A stretch of DNA of 64,000 bases, taken from NCBI RefSeq assembly GCF_031844705.1, contig NZ_CP134609.1, positions 4,216,001 through 4,280,000 of the forward strand. Reading direction: 5' to 3'. The notes under the pieces are model-generated. The model was given only the letters and a program-made list of their open reading frames with translations, was not told the DNA's origin and did no database searches. Position numbers and translations under genes: made by a program. Position 1 is the first letter of the stretch. The number at the start of each line of letters is the position of its first letter. This DNA comes from Streptomyces sp. ITFR-16 (GTDB lineage Bacteria; Actinomycetota; Actinomycetes; Streptomycetales; Streptomycetaceae). Of the stretch, positions 8,358 to 17,642 are shown piece after piece.

Positions 8358-9628
8358 TGCATGACCCGTTGAGGGGTGCTGATAGTGCTGCCGTTTTCGG
8401 AGTCGGTGGAGCCACTGTTGCGGCACCTTGGATGCTCCGGAACCGGCGCAGGTCGTGCTTTGGGTCACGGGCTCGATGGGGCCGATCTTGAGGAGGAGCG
8501 ACCGGTTCTTCGGTCTCTCCTCCTCTTCGCGCGCCCCTTGTGAGAGCCCGGAGCGTCAGTGCGACGTACGGCGATTCCACAGTGCTCGTCCCATGGCGAC
8601 GAGCACGATGATGACGACCACGACGCGGATGCCTGCGTCCAGGTCCGATGCCGAGCCGGCGCCGGCGCAGACGGCTGTCATTAAGGTCGCGCCGCAGAAG
8701 CTTGAGTCGAGATCCAGCCGCTCATCGCTTGGAGCAAGGGTTATCGACATGAACAGATCCGTTCCGTTAGGGCCTGGTAGGCAGGCTGTTTGACGACGTG
8801 ACGCTCCTGGCGAGTGGATACGACTCAGGACGCCGCCAAGCCCCTTGTGGAGGAGGCCAGATGAGGCTCGCACATGAATCGCATCGATGAGTGGGCAAGG
8901 TGCTGCCTCCTTGTTGCTGTGAAAGATCGACTTACCAGGCACCGCTGCAGTTGATTCGAATGAGCAGGGCGCTCACCAGCGCCAATGTGAAGCGTCGGGT
9001 GAAAGCTGGAAGGCGCCGTGTTGGGAAGACTCGATGTGCTGTGTCCAGGCGCGACTACAGGCTCCGTCGTAGGCCGAACCGGTCCCTCGCGGGAGTGCCG
9101 GGTTCGCCGTTCGGGGTAACGCGCCCCGCGCCTGCCCGGATGTCGAGCACGGTGTAGTGGCAGCGCTCGGCCTTGCTGTGCCTGACCGGTAGACCGATAC
9201 GCTGCTACGAATATTCCTACGATGGACATGGGCTGGCCGGCATCCAGAGCCAGCACAGGGTGACCAAACGGGGCAAGATGCGCAAACTGGTGCTCTGGTG
9301 CGTCGATATCCGCTTCGTCGATCGACGGCCACACACGCTTGGTGCACAACGAAGTCCTGACCGGCTGACATCAGCGCGCCATAGGCTTCCTGCGGTGCGC
9401 CCAGGGATCTCTACCGACCACGTCGTAGCCGTTGACCGATGCTGACCGGCAAGACTGCCGCAGGGCTCGGTTGCGGGGCCCGCATGCGGTTACGGACATC
9501 CGGTGCAGGACCTGTAGTCCCTGATCCTTCACCCCTCCGGGCTTCGCCCCATACCCGAAATCCCCCCTACATGACATGAATTCAGGTGAGTCGACACACG
9601 GAAGAAGCCGCCTGGGTTCAATAGCTAC
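8358..9628. other. 1.27-kb region with no convincing gene between CRISPR array and cas3
   Basis: This stretch is less GC-biased than its neighbours and its frames lack the Streptomyces third-position GC pattern over any length. Short open frames exist on both strands, but none has a good start site and a recognisable product. A plus-strand fragment near 9205-9260 reads YEYSYDGHGLAGI, faintly like an RHS-type repeat. No terminal inverted repeats, transposase motif or further CRISPR repeat were seen. It may be a decayed insertion or an old trailer of the array plus the cas promoter region. Confidence 0.5.
8556..8750 (-). CDS. Possible small membrane protein (64 aa), doubtful
   Basis: From an ATG at 8750 the minus strand reads MSITLAPSDERLDLDSSF, then a 15-residue hydrophobic stretch IRVVVVIIVLVAMGR, ending ALWNRRTSH. 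It could be a single-pass membrane peptide with a basic cytosolic end. The ribosome-binding site is weak and the surrounding region looks decayed, so this may be a chance frame or the tail of a lost gene. I do not recognise it. Confidence 0.25.
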   Translation of the reverse strand: MSITLAPSDERLDLDSSFCGATLMTAVCAGAGSASDLDAGIRVVVVIIVLVAMGRALWNRRTSH

Positions 9629-12600
9629 ATGACCCATCCCCGCCGCTGCCCCCAACCGCTTCCTCACTCGAAGCTGACGGCGTCCGCTCTCGCGGTCTGG
9701 GCCAAGCACGACCGTGCGGCCGAGGGGTGGGTGCCGCTCTGGCAGCACATGTCCGACAGTGCGGCTGTTGCCGGGCTGCTCTGGGATCAGTGGGTTCCTC
9801 GCCTCATCCGGCAGCAGATCGCGGACGCGCTGCCCGGGCCGGACGACGCCCGTCGGCTTGTCGTCTGGCTCGCGGCGACTCATGACATCGGCAAGGCGAC
9901 CCCCGCATTCGCGTGCCAGGTGGACGGGCTTGCGCAGGGCATGCGTGAGGCCGGGCTCGACATGCCTCATCAGCATCAGTGGGGTGAGGACCGGCGCATG
10001 GCGCCGCACGGACTCGCGGGCCAACTCCTCATGGAGGAATGGCTCATGGAGCGTCACGGGTGGCCGAGGAGATCCGCCGGGCAGTTCGCCGTGGTCATCG
10101 GTGGGCACCATGGGGTGCCGCCCGGGTACACGCAGATCCACGACCTCGATCGTCACCCCGAGTTGCTCCGCACGCCGGGGGTCAGTGAGGAGCGCTGGCG
10201 CGGCGTGCAGACCGAACTGCTCGATGTCTGTGCCGAGACGTACGGCACGCGGAGCCGGCTTCACGACTGGAAGTCGGTGAAGCTGCCACAGACCGTGCAG
10301 GTCCTGCTGACGGCCCTCGTCATCACGGCCGACTGGATCGCGAGCAGCTCGGACCTCTTTCCGTACTTCCCCGAGGACATCCCCCGTACGCCCGACGAAC
10401 GGATCAGTGCCGCGTGGACGGCGCTCGACCTGCCGGGTCCGTGGGAGCCGGAGGAGCCGGACGGGACGGTGGACGATCTGTACCGGACACGGTTCGATCT
10501 GCCGGCCGGGGCAGCGGTGCGCCCCGTGCAGGAAGCAGCCGTGCGGCTGGCGCGGGCCTTGCCCGAGCCGGGGCTGATGGTGATCGAGGCGCCGATGGGT
10601 GAAGGCAAGACCGAAGCCGCCCTCGCGGTGGCGGAGATCTTCGCGGCCCGGAGCGGAGCCGGTGGATGCTTTGTCGCACTGCCCACGCGCGCGACGGGCA
10701 ATGCGATGTTCCCCCGGCTTCTGAAGTGGCTGGAACACCTGCCGGGCACGGGGCGCCATTCAGTCTTTCTCGCACATGCCAAGGCGGCACTGAACGACGA
10801 ATACGCAGGGCTGATACGTCCCGGCGGGGCAAGCGTCGTCCGGTCCGTGGATGTGGACGGTCCCGATGACGTGCGAAAGCCGTCGCAGGACGGAAGGCCG
10901 GGTTCCGCGGAGTACGTCGCCCACCAATGGCTCCGGGGCCGCAAGAAGGGCATGCTCTCCTCCTTCGCGGTGGGGACGATCGACCAACTGCTGTTCGCCG
11001 GGCTCAAGAGCCGGCACCTGGCGCTGCGCCACCTCGCCCTGGCGGGAAAAGTCGTCGTCATTGACGAAGTCCATGCCTACGACGCCTATATGAACGTCTA
11101 CCTCGAACGGGTGCTGAGCTGGTTGGGCAGCTACGGGGTGCCGGTGGTCATGCTCTCCGCCACCCTCCCGGCCGGCACCCGCAGGGAACTGATCCAGGCG
11201 TACGCGGGCACCTCGGCGGAGGAGAGCGCGGCGTCGGACCAGTTGACGGACTATCCACTTCTGACCGCGGTCTGCCCTGGACATGTCCCGGGCACCGAGG
11301 CACCCCCCGCCGCCGTCGACCGCGGTACGGACATCGACCTCGTACCGCTCGACGACGATGTGTCCCTGCTCGGCGACACGCTGGCCGACGCCCTGGCCGG
11401 CGGTGGCTGCGCCCTTGTCGTACGGAACACCGTCGACAGGGTGCTGGAGACGGCGGAACGACTGGGCGAGCGCTTCGGCAGGGAGAACGTCACTGTCGCG
11501 CACTCCCGGTTCATGGATCTCGACCGAGCCGCGCGGGACGCGGAGCTGCTGAGGCTCTTCGGGCCGGACGGCGACCGGCCGAGCGGCACGGTTCCGCACA
11601 TCGTCGTGGCGAGCCAGGTCGCCGAGCAGTCCCTGGACGTGGATTTCGATCTTCTGGTCACGGATCTCTGTCCCGTGGATCTGATGCTCCAGCGGCTGGG
11701 GCGCCTCCACCGCCACCAGCGGGGCCCGGGGCAGAGGAACAGACCGGCAGCGGTCCGTCGGGCACGGTGCCTGGTCACAGGCGTCGACTGGAAGGCCGTG
11801 CCGGTCCCTGAACCTGTCCGCGGGTCGGAACGGGTCTACGGCCTGCACAACCTGCTGCGGTCGCTCGCCGTGCTCCGCCCTTACCTGGACGGCTCAGGCC
11901 GCACGCTGGGTCTTCCGCAGGACATCCACGCACTTGTCCAGACGGCGTACGGGGACGAGCCGATCGGGCCCGAGAACTGGTCGGACGCGATGGCCGCCGC
12001 CGACCTGGCGCACCGGACGCACCGAGCGGAGCAACAGGCCGGAGCCGAGGTCCATCGCCTGGACCGGGTCCGCAAGCCCGGGCGCCCGGTGATCGGCTGG
12101 GTCGAGGCGGGCGTGGGTGACGCCGATGACTCCCGGGTGGGCCGCGCCCAGGTCAGGGACAGTGAGGAGAGCCTGGAGGTCCTCGTCGTACAGCGGCAGC
12201 CGGACGGTTCGCTGACGACCGTGCCATGGCTGGATCGTGGGCGCGGTGGGCTGGCCCTGCCCACCGACGCGATTCCTCCCTCCCGGGCGGCCAAGGCGCT
12301 TGCCGAAAGTTCGATGCGTCTGCCTTTCCATTTCTCGAAGCCGTGGGTCCTCGACCGTTCCATCGCGGAGCTTGAGGAATTGCTGATTCCCGCATGGCAG
12401 GTGAAGGAGTGCCCGTGGCTTGCGGGGGAGCTGATTCTTGCTCTCGACGAGCACTGTCAGACCCACCTGGCAGGCTATGAAATCGAGTACAGCAAGGCCG
12501 AGGGCCTCAGGGTGGGACGACCCGGTGCCCGTGATGTAAGGCTGGTGGAACACGTGCCGTCATTCGATCTCGTGTCCCGACCGTGGTTGCCGGTGCAGAG

Positions 12601-14233
12601 GACCGACGGTACGGCTGATGAGCTCTCGCTGCTGGATGTCTTCTCCCGGGCGACGACCGTCCGCCGTCTGGTCGGCGATGTACCGACACAGGAATTCGCC
12701 CTGCTCAGACTGTTGTTGGCGATCCTGCACGATGCGGTGGACGGGCCGGAGGACGTGGATGACTGGGCGGAGTTGTGGGAGAGCGAGGACGCGTTCGAGG
12801 CCGTACCGGCCTATCTGGAGCGGCATCGTGCGCGATTCGACCTCCTCCATCCGCAGACGCCCTTCTTCCAGGTCGCCGGATTGCACACGGAGAAGCAGGA
12901 GATCTCCTCGCTGAACCGCATCGTGGCCGACGTGCCCAATGGCGCTCCCTTCTTCAGCATGCGGGTGCCCGGCGCCGGCCGTCTCGGCTTCGCCGAGGCG
13001 GCCAGATGGCTCGTCCACACGCACGCATTCGACACGTCGGGCATCAAGTCCGGAATGGTGGGCGACGACCGGGTCAAGGGCGGCAGAGTATATCCCCAAG
13101 GAGTCGGCTGGGCAGGCAACTTGGGCGGCGTGGTGGCAGAGGGCGCGAATCTTCGCGAAACACTGCTGCTGAATCTTGTCGCACCCGACAACAACACGCT
13201 CAGGTTCAGGGACGGCGACACCCCGGCCTGGCGGCGCGAACCGCTCGGGCCGGGAGCGGACTCGGCCCTGAACCTCGCCGCACGGCCGACCGGACCCCGG
13301 GATCTCTACACCTGGCAGTCGCGGAGAGTGCTTCTCCACCACGACGACACGGGCGTGTACGGCGTCGCGCTGGGGTACGGAGACCCTCTGGTGCCCAGGA
13401 ACAAGCAGCCGGTGGAGCCCATGACGGGCTGGCGGCACAGCGAGGCGCAGGAGAAGAAGCACGGGTTGCCGCAGGTCTACATGCCGCGCGAGCACGACCC
13501 CACGCGTGGGGCCTGGCGCGGCCTTGCCAGTCTGCTGCAGGACGTGCCGGCGCGGGGCGGGGCACAGAGCGGGAAACCGGCGGCAACTCTCAGGCCGGGC
13601 CTGCTGTCCTGGATGGCGCGGTTGGTCTACGAGCAAGCCCTTCCCCGGGGCTTTCTCCTCAGGACGCGCATCGTCGGCGCACGATACGGAACCCAGCAGT
13701 CGGTGATCGACGAGCTGATCGACGACGGTGTCACGATGCCGGTCGTCCTTCTGCACGCCCAAGACGAGCGGTACGGCCGGGCGGCCATCGACGCGGTGGG
13801 GGACGCGGACCTCGCGGCAAGGGCCCTGGGCGACCTCGCGGGCGACCTCGCCCGCGCGGCCGGCTCCGATCCCGAGGCCCGTCGGCTCGACGCTCGCGAA
13901 CGGGCGTACGGCGAGCTGGACGGCCCGTACCGGCTCTGGCTCCGGCACCTGGGTGAGAGCGACGACCCCGCGCGCGAGCGATGGGCCTGGCAGGCGCAGG
14001 CGTACCGCGTCATCAGGGAGCTGGGCCGGGAACTCCTGGATTCCGTCACCACCACCGCGTGGGAGGGCCGGGTGATCGACCTGGGGCAGGGGCCGCAGTG
14101 GTTCGACGACACAAGCGCCGAGAAGTGGTTCCGGATTCGGCTGAGGAAGGCGCTGCCCCGGGCAGTCCCCTTGCCGGCTCCGCGCGACGGCGCATCGACG
14201 GACGAGAGGGATGTCGTGAAGGAGAAGGCATGA
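9629..14233 (+). CDS. cas3-cse1: Cas3-Cse1 fusion: HD nuclease/helicase joined to Cascade large subunit
   Basis: This 1534-residue protein joins two type I-E proteins. Residues 1 to about 950 are Cas3: HD nuclease (H40; WLAATHDIGK with H85-D86), Walker A APMGEGKT near 325, DEVH box IDEVHAYD near 478, SATL near 509 and motif VI LQRLGRLHRH near 687. From about 975 to the end it is Cse1/Cas8e, which begins VPSFDLVSRPWLPVQ with hardly any linker. Cas3 shreds foreign DNA; Cse1 recognises the PAM and recruits Cas3, so the fusion brings the nuclease into Cascade. Such fusions are known from several Streptomyces. No clear ribosome-binding site precedes the ATG at 9629. It is the first gene of the cas operon and overlaps cse2 by ATGA. 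Confidence 0.95.
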   Translation: MTHPRRCPQPLPHSKLTASALAVWAKHDRAAEGWVPLWQHMSDSAAVAGLLWDQWVPRLIRQQIADALPGPDDARRLVVWLAATHDIGKATPAFACQVDGLAQGMREAGLDMPHQHQWGEDRRMAPHGLAGQLLMEEWLMERHGWPRRSAGQFAVVIGGHHGVPPGYTQIHDLDRHPELLRTPGVSEERWRGVQTELLDVCAETYGTRSRLHDWKSVKLPQTVQVLLTALVITADWIASSSDLFPYFPEDIPRTPDERISAAWTALDLPGPWEPEEPDGTVDDLYRTRFDLPAGAAVRPVQEAAVRLARALPEPGLMVIEAPMGEGKTEAALAVAEIFAARSGAGGCFVALPTRATGNAMFPRLLKWLEHLPGTGRHSVFLAHAKAALNDEYAGLIRPGGASVVRSVDVDGPDDVRKPSQDGRPGSAEYVAHQWLRGRKKGMLSSFAVGTIDQLLFAGLKSRHLALRHLALAGKVVVIDEVHAYDAYMNVYLERVLSWLGSYGVPVVMLSATLPAGTRRELIQAYAGTSAEESAASDQLTDYPLLTAVCPGHVPGTEAPPAAVDRGTDIDLVPLDDDVSLLGDTLADALAGGGCALVVRNTVDRVLETAERLGERFGRENVTVAHSRFMDLDRAARDAELLRLFGPDGDRPSGTVPHIVVASQVAEQSLDVDFDLLVTDLCPVDLMLQRLGRLHRHQRGPGQRNRPAAVRRARCLVTGVDWKAVPVPEPVRGSERVYGLHNLLRSLAVLRPYLDGSGRTLGLPQDIHALVQTAYGDEPIGPENWSDAMAAADLAHRTHRAEQQAGAEVHRLDRVRKPGRPVIGWVEAGVGDADDSRVGRAQVRDSEESLEVLVVQRQPDGSLTTVPWLDRGRGGLALPTDAIPPSRAAKALAESSMRLPFHFSKPWVLDRSIAELEELLIPAWQVKECPWLAGELILALDEHCQTHLAGYEIEYSKAEGLRVGRPGARDVRLVEHVPSFDLVSRPWLPVQRTDGTADELSLLDVFSRATTVRRLVGDVPTQEFALLRLLLAILHDAVDGPEDVDDWAELWESEDAFEAVPAYLERHRARFDLLHPQTPFFQVAGLHTEKQEISSLNRIVADVPNGAPFFSMRVPGAGRLGFAEAARWLVHTHAFDTSGIKSGMVGDDRVKGGRVYPQGVGWAGNLGGVVAEGANLRETLLLNLVAPDNNTLRFRDGDTPAWRREPLGPGADSALNLAARPTGPRDLYTWQSRRVLLHHDDTGVYGVALGYGDPLVPRNKQPVEPMTGWRHSEAQEKKHGLPQVYMPREHDPTRGAWRGLASLLQDVPARGGAQSGKPAATLRPGLLSWMARLVYEQALPRGFLLRTRIVGARYGTQQSVIDELIDDGVTMPVVLLHAQDERYGRAAIDAVGDADLAARALGDLAGDLARAAGSDPEARRLDARERAYGELDGPYRLWLRHLGESDDPARERWAWQAQAYRVIRELGRELLDSVTTTAWEGRVIDLGQGPQWFDDTSAEKWFRIRLRKALPRAVPLPAPRDGASTDERDVVKEKA

Positions 14234-14880
14234 GCGTCGTGCGGCAAGGGGGCGGCTCGCCGGCATCGGCGCGCGACGCGGCAGCACCCCTGGCGGCCAT
14301 GGCACTGGTCAACCGATCAGTGGATTCCCGTATTTCGTACCTCCAGGCCGGCTATCGCGCCGACCGCTCCGAAGCCGTCTCCTCGGTGGCCCGCATCAGG
14401 CGAGGGGCGGGCAGGCCGGCCGGCGAGAACCCGGATCTCTGGGGACTCATCGGCGCCGAAGCACTGTACGAGCGAGGGTGGAATGAGGAGGAGGCCGGCC
14501 GCGCGGAGAACGCGGTCCACATGGCCGTCACGCTGTGGGCGTTGCACCAACAGGGGCATCACGCAGCGAACATGCACGTCAGAAACGGCCCCGGACTGGG
14601 CGCCGCGGTCCGGCGGCTGATGCCCGACGCCGCGATCGACGAACCCATCCGCAAACGCTTCGTCCGTGCGGGCATGGCGACCTCCGTCGACGCGCTCGGC
14701 ACCCGGCTGCGGGAGCTGGTGCTGCTGCTCCGTCGTGACGACATCGGCCTGGACTACGGGTTGCTCGCCTCCCAGCTTCACCAGTGGCAGCGCCCTGGGG
14801 GCCGGGCCGAGGTGCACCGCGCCTGGGGCCGCAGTTTCCACTCGTACGGGCCGGTCAAGTCCGACGAGGAGAAGGGGTAG
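14230..14880 (+). CDS. cse2: Cascade small subunit Cse2 (CasB)
   Basis: The 216-residue helical protein fits the type I-E small subunit: it follows cse1, overlaps it by ATGA, and carries the family pattern SRISYLQAGYRADRSEAV, the mid-protein VTLWALHQQGHH and the C-terminal LARQL-like helices with RRDDIGLDYGLLASQLHQW. Two Cse2 copies form the belly of Cascade and stabilise crRNA and the displaced DNA strand. The start is fixed by the overlap. A 67-base gap, the largest inside the operon, separates it from cas7. Confidence 0.92.
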   Translation: MSVVRQGGGSPASARDAAAPLAAMALVNRSVDSRISYLQAGYRADRSEAVSSVARIRRGAGRPAGENPDLWGLIGAEALYERGWNEEEAGRAENAVHMAVTLWALHQQGHHAANMHVRNGPGLGAAVRRLMPDAAIDEPIRKRFVRAGMATSVDALGTRLRELVLLLRRDDIGLDYGLLASQLHQWQRPGGRAEVHRAWGRSFHSYGPVKSDEEKG

Positions 14881-14947
14881 AAGTGCCCCTCGCGCCGTCC
14901 GAGTGCCTCAGAGCCGGGGCCTCCGCATCCACCGACAAGGACCTTTC

Positions 14948-16168
14948 GTGAGCCGGACCATCCTTGATGTGCACATCCTCCAGACCGTCCCGCCGAGCAA
15001 CTTGAACCGGGACGACACAGGATCACCGAAGACCGCCGTGTACGGGGGCGTACGGCGCTCGCGCGTCTCCAGCCAGGCGTGGAAACGGGCCACTCGGCAG
15101 GCCTTCCGGGAGCTCCTGGACCCCCAGGAGCTGGGAGTGCGGACACGGAAGGTCGCCGAGGCGCTGGCCGAGCGCATGGTCGCCGAGGACGGGACGCTCA
15201 AGGACCAGCGGGAGAACGTCCTCGCGTTCGCCGCGCAGGCCGTCTTCGCGGCGACGGGATCGAAGATCGAGGCGCCCAAGCGGAAGGAGACCGCAGCCAA
15301 GGACGCCGTCAGGAACGGGGAGGAGGCGCCCGCGCCCGCCCCGGAGTCCTCGTATCTCCTGTTCCTGAGTGCCCGCCAGATCGACAGCCTCGCCGCCCTG
15401 GCTCTGGAGGGACTGCGGTCGGGGGACGACGCCAAGGAGTACTTCAAGGCCAAGCCGAGGAAGGATCGGGCCCGGGCCCTGGCCAACAGTGCCCATTCCG
15501 TGGACATCGCGCTCTTCGGCAGGATGGTCGCGGACACCGCCGACATCAATGTGGATGCCGCCGCTCAGGTCGCCCACGCAATCGGCGTGCACGCGGTGGA
15601 GACCGAATCGGACTACTTCACCGCGGTGGACGACCGGAACGCCGCCGATGAGTCCGGGGCGGGGATGATCGGTGTCGTCGACTTCAACTCGAGCACGCTG
15701 TACCGCTACGCCGCGCTCGACGTGGACCATCTGCGAGACAACCTGGGCTCAGGGCTGGACGACGAGAAGCCCGGAACCACTCCGGTCAGGCGGGCGGTCG
15801 AGGCATTCCTGGAGGGATTCATCACCTCTCTGCCCACCGGAAAGATCAACACCTTCGGGAACCACACGCTTCCCGACGCGGTCGTGGTGAAGCTGCGTAC
15901 GTCCCGGCCGATCAGCTTCGTAGGAGCCTTCGAGACGCCCGTTGTCGCGACGGGTGCCGGCGGTCATGTGGAGGGGGCCTGCCGGGCGCTCGCCTCGTTC
16001 GTGCCCGGCGTGGAGGGGGCGTACGGCGCGGACAAGGACACGAGTACCTGGGTGGTACGTGTCGGCCCGGCCACCGACGCGTTGTCCGGCCTCGGTCTCG
16101 AGGTCACGCTCTCCCAACTGGTCGAGGCGGTCGGCGCTGCCGTCGGGGACCGTATGGGCGGCGTGTGA
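14948..16168 (+). CDS. cas7e: Cascade backbone subunit Cas7e (Cse4/CasC)
   Basis: The 406-residue protein begins MSRTILDVHILQTVPPSNLN and contains VYGGVRRSRVSSQAWKRATR, the signature of Cas7e, six copies of which coat the crRNA spacer. The later segments IGVVDFNSSTLYRYAALDV and GKINTFGNHTLPD are also characteristic. The GTG at 14948 was chosen because it gives this conserved N-terminus; the open frame extends upstream into the shadow of cse2. cas5 follows with no gap. Confidence 0.95.
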   Translation: MSRTILDVHILQTVPPSNLNRDDTGSPKTAVYGGVRRSRVSSQAWKRATRQAFRELLDPQELGVRTRKVAEALAERMVAEDGTLKDQRENVLAFAAQAVFAATGSKIEAPKRKETAAKDAVRNGEEAPAPAPESSYLLFLSARQIDSLAALALEGLRSGDDAKEYFKAKPRKDRARALANSAHSVDIALFGRMVADTADINVDAAAQVAHAIGVHAVETESDYFTAVDDRNAADESGAGMIGVVDFNSSTLYRYAALDVDHLRDNLGSGLDDEKPGTTPVRRAVEAFLEGFITSLPTGKINTFGNHTLPDAVVVKLRTSRPISFVGAFETPVVATGAGGHVEGACRALASFVPGVEGAYGADKDTSTWVVRVGPATDALSGLGLEVTLSQLVEAVGAAVGDRMGGV

Positions 16169-16921
16169 ATGAGCGTTCTGACTCTCCAGCTTGCCGGACC
16201 GCTTCAGGCCTGGGGGTCGGCGGCCCGGTTCGCCCGCCGTACGACGGAGCCGGCGCCCACCAAGAGCGGAGTGGTGGGTCTTGTGGCGGCAGCGCTCGGA
16301 CGGCGCCGGGACGAGGACGTTTCCGACCTGGCCGGGCTGCGCTTCGGCGTGCGCATCGACCAGCCAGGCACGCGGATCCGGGACTTTCAGACCGCCCACC
16401 ATGATGATTCGGGCAAATCGATGCCGGTTTCGGAGCGGTTCTATGTGGCGGATGCCGTATTCCTCGCTGGGCTGGAGGGGGACCGAGGCCTGCTCGCGCA
16501 GGTGCGCGACGCGGTCCGTGCCCCGGTGTTCCTGCCGTTTCTGGGAAGGAGGTCCTGCCCGCCCGGCCGTGACATCGACCCGATCCTCCACGAGGGAGCC
16601 GCTCTGGCGGAGACCCTGGAGGGCCAGGAGTGGCGGGCGTCCGACTGGTACCAGAACCGGCGGCGCAACGACCCGACAGTCGATCTGACGCTGCTTCTCG
16701 AAGCCGTGCCGGGCGACGACTCAGCGGGGGAGCCCGCGGACGCGCTGCGGGACCAGCCGCTCAGTTTCGACCCCCGGCACCGGAGGTACGGGCTGCGCGG
16801 AGTGGTGGCGCGGACGGTGACGCTGCCGAACCCGCTGGCCGCGCAGGCGGGGCGACGGACAGCCCTTCCGCCTCACGATGCGGTGCAACACCTCACCCGG
16901 CTGAACAGGGACGGTGCCTGA
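16169..16921 (+). CDS. cas5e: Cascade subunit Cas5e (CasD)
   Basis: The 250-residue protein begins MSVLTLQLAGPLQAWGSAAR, the Cas5e N-terminus, followed by TEPAPTKSGVVGLVAAALG, the glycine-rich RAMP signature. It caps the 5' handle of the crRNA and binds Cse1. The ATG at 16169 follows the cas7 stop directly, so translation is probably coupled. The C-terminus has the usual RRYGLRGVVARTVTLPNP region. Confidence 0.95.
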   Translation: MSVLTLQLAGPLQAWGSAARFARRTTEPAPTKSGVVGLVAAALGRRRDEDVSDLAGLRFGVRIDQPGTRIRDFQTAHHDDSGKSMPVSERFYVADAVFLAGLEGDRGLLAQVRDAVRAPVFLPFLGRRSCPPGRDIDPILHEGAALAETLEGQEWRASDWYQNRRRNDPTVDLTLLLEAVPGDDSAGEPADALRDQPLSFDPRHRRYGLRGVVARTVTLPNPLAAQAGRRTALPPHDAVQHLTRLNRDGA

Positions 16922-16922
16922 C

Positions 16923-17633
16923 ATGTATCTCACGCGCTTTCGTCTCAACGCAGCGAGGACCGGCGCCCGACGGCTGCTGGCCTCGCCGCAGCGGCTCCAC
17001 GCGGCGGTGATGTCGTCATTCCCCGAAACGCCGCCCAGCCCCGATGGCGGCCCGCGTGTCCTGTGGCGGCTCGACCGGGACTCCTCCGCCGAGGTGGTGC
17101 TGTACGTCGCCGGCCCCGCCAGGCCGGACCTGACGCACCTGGTGGAACAGGCGGGCTGGCCGACGTCGGAAGTCCAGGGCTGGTCGACGTACGACTACGG
17201 CAGCTTTCTGGCCGGCCTCACCGCCGACAGCACCTGGGCATTCCGGTTGACGGCCAATCCTGTGCACAGCATTCGACGCAAGGAAGGGGAGCCGACGAAG
17301 CGGACGGCGCATGTGACGCCCCGCCACCAGATCGAATGGCTGCTCAAGCAGCAGGAGTCCGGCGGATTCGCTGTCGTGGAGAAGGCTGTGGAGAAGCGAC
17401 GGCTGGAGCGAGGCGACGAGCTCGAGCTGATCGTGGGCGGGGCCCGGAGCCTGTCGTTCAACAAGGGCCGCGCTCTGTCGGAGAGCAGGAACGCCGTGCG
17501 CATCACGGCGGTGACGTACCAGGGCCGACTCCGGGTGACTGACCCCGACGTCTTCCGTCGGAAGCTGGTGTCCGGGCTGGGCAAGGCGAAGGCGTACGGG
17601 TGTGGGCTGATGACGCTTGCTCCCGGGAGGTGA
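16923..17633 (+). CDS. cas6e: crRNA endoribonuclease Cas6e (Cse3/CasE)
   Basis: The 236-residue RAMP protein starts MYLTRFRLNAARTGARRLL, as Cas6e proteins do, and ends GLGKAKAYGCGLMTLAPGR, the glycine-rich loop of the family. H26 in SPQRLHAAV corresponds to the catalytic histidine of Thermus Cas6e; the partner tyrosine 23 is Gln here, which is not rare. It cuts the repeat hairpin to make crRNAs and stays bound in Cascade. The ATG at 16923 was preferred over an in-frame GTG at 16914 inside cas5, since it gives the conserved start with AGGGACGG at suitable distance. Confidence 0.95.
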   Translation: MYLTRFRLNAARTGARRLLASPQRLHAAVMSSFPETPPSPDGGPRVLWRLDRDSSAEVVLYVAGPARPDLTHLVEQAGWPTSEVQGWSTYDYGSFLAGLTADSTWAFRLTANPVHSIRRKEGEPTKRTAHVTPRHQIEWLLKQQESGGFAVVEKAVEKRRLERGDELELIVGGARSLSFNKGRALSESRNAVRITAVTYQGRLRVTDPDVFRRKLVSGLGKAKAYGCGLMTLAPGR

Positions 17634-17642
17634 GTGCGGGCC

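Noticed and set aside
5979-8580. Long minus-strand reading frames with repeats such as GSPPHARGA and FTPARAGS across the array
   Set aside because: They are translations of the CRISPR repeat in three frames (61-base period) and have no start site; such proteins are a known annotation artefact.
9173-9445. 90-residue plus-strand frame with YEYSYDGHGLAGI
   Set aside because: The RHS-like resemblance covers about 13 residues only, there is no ribosome-binding site and the codon pattern is not that of the genome; kept only as a remark on the decayed region.
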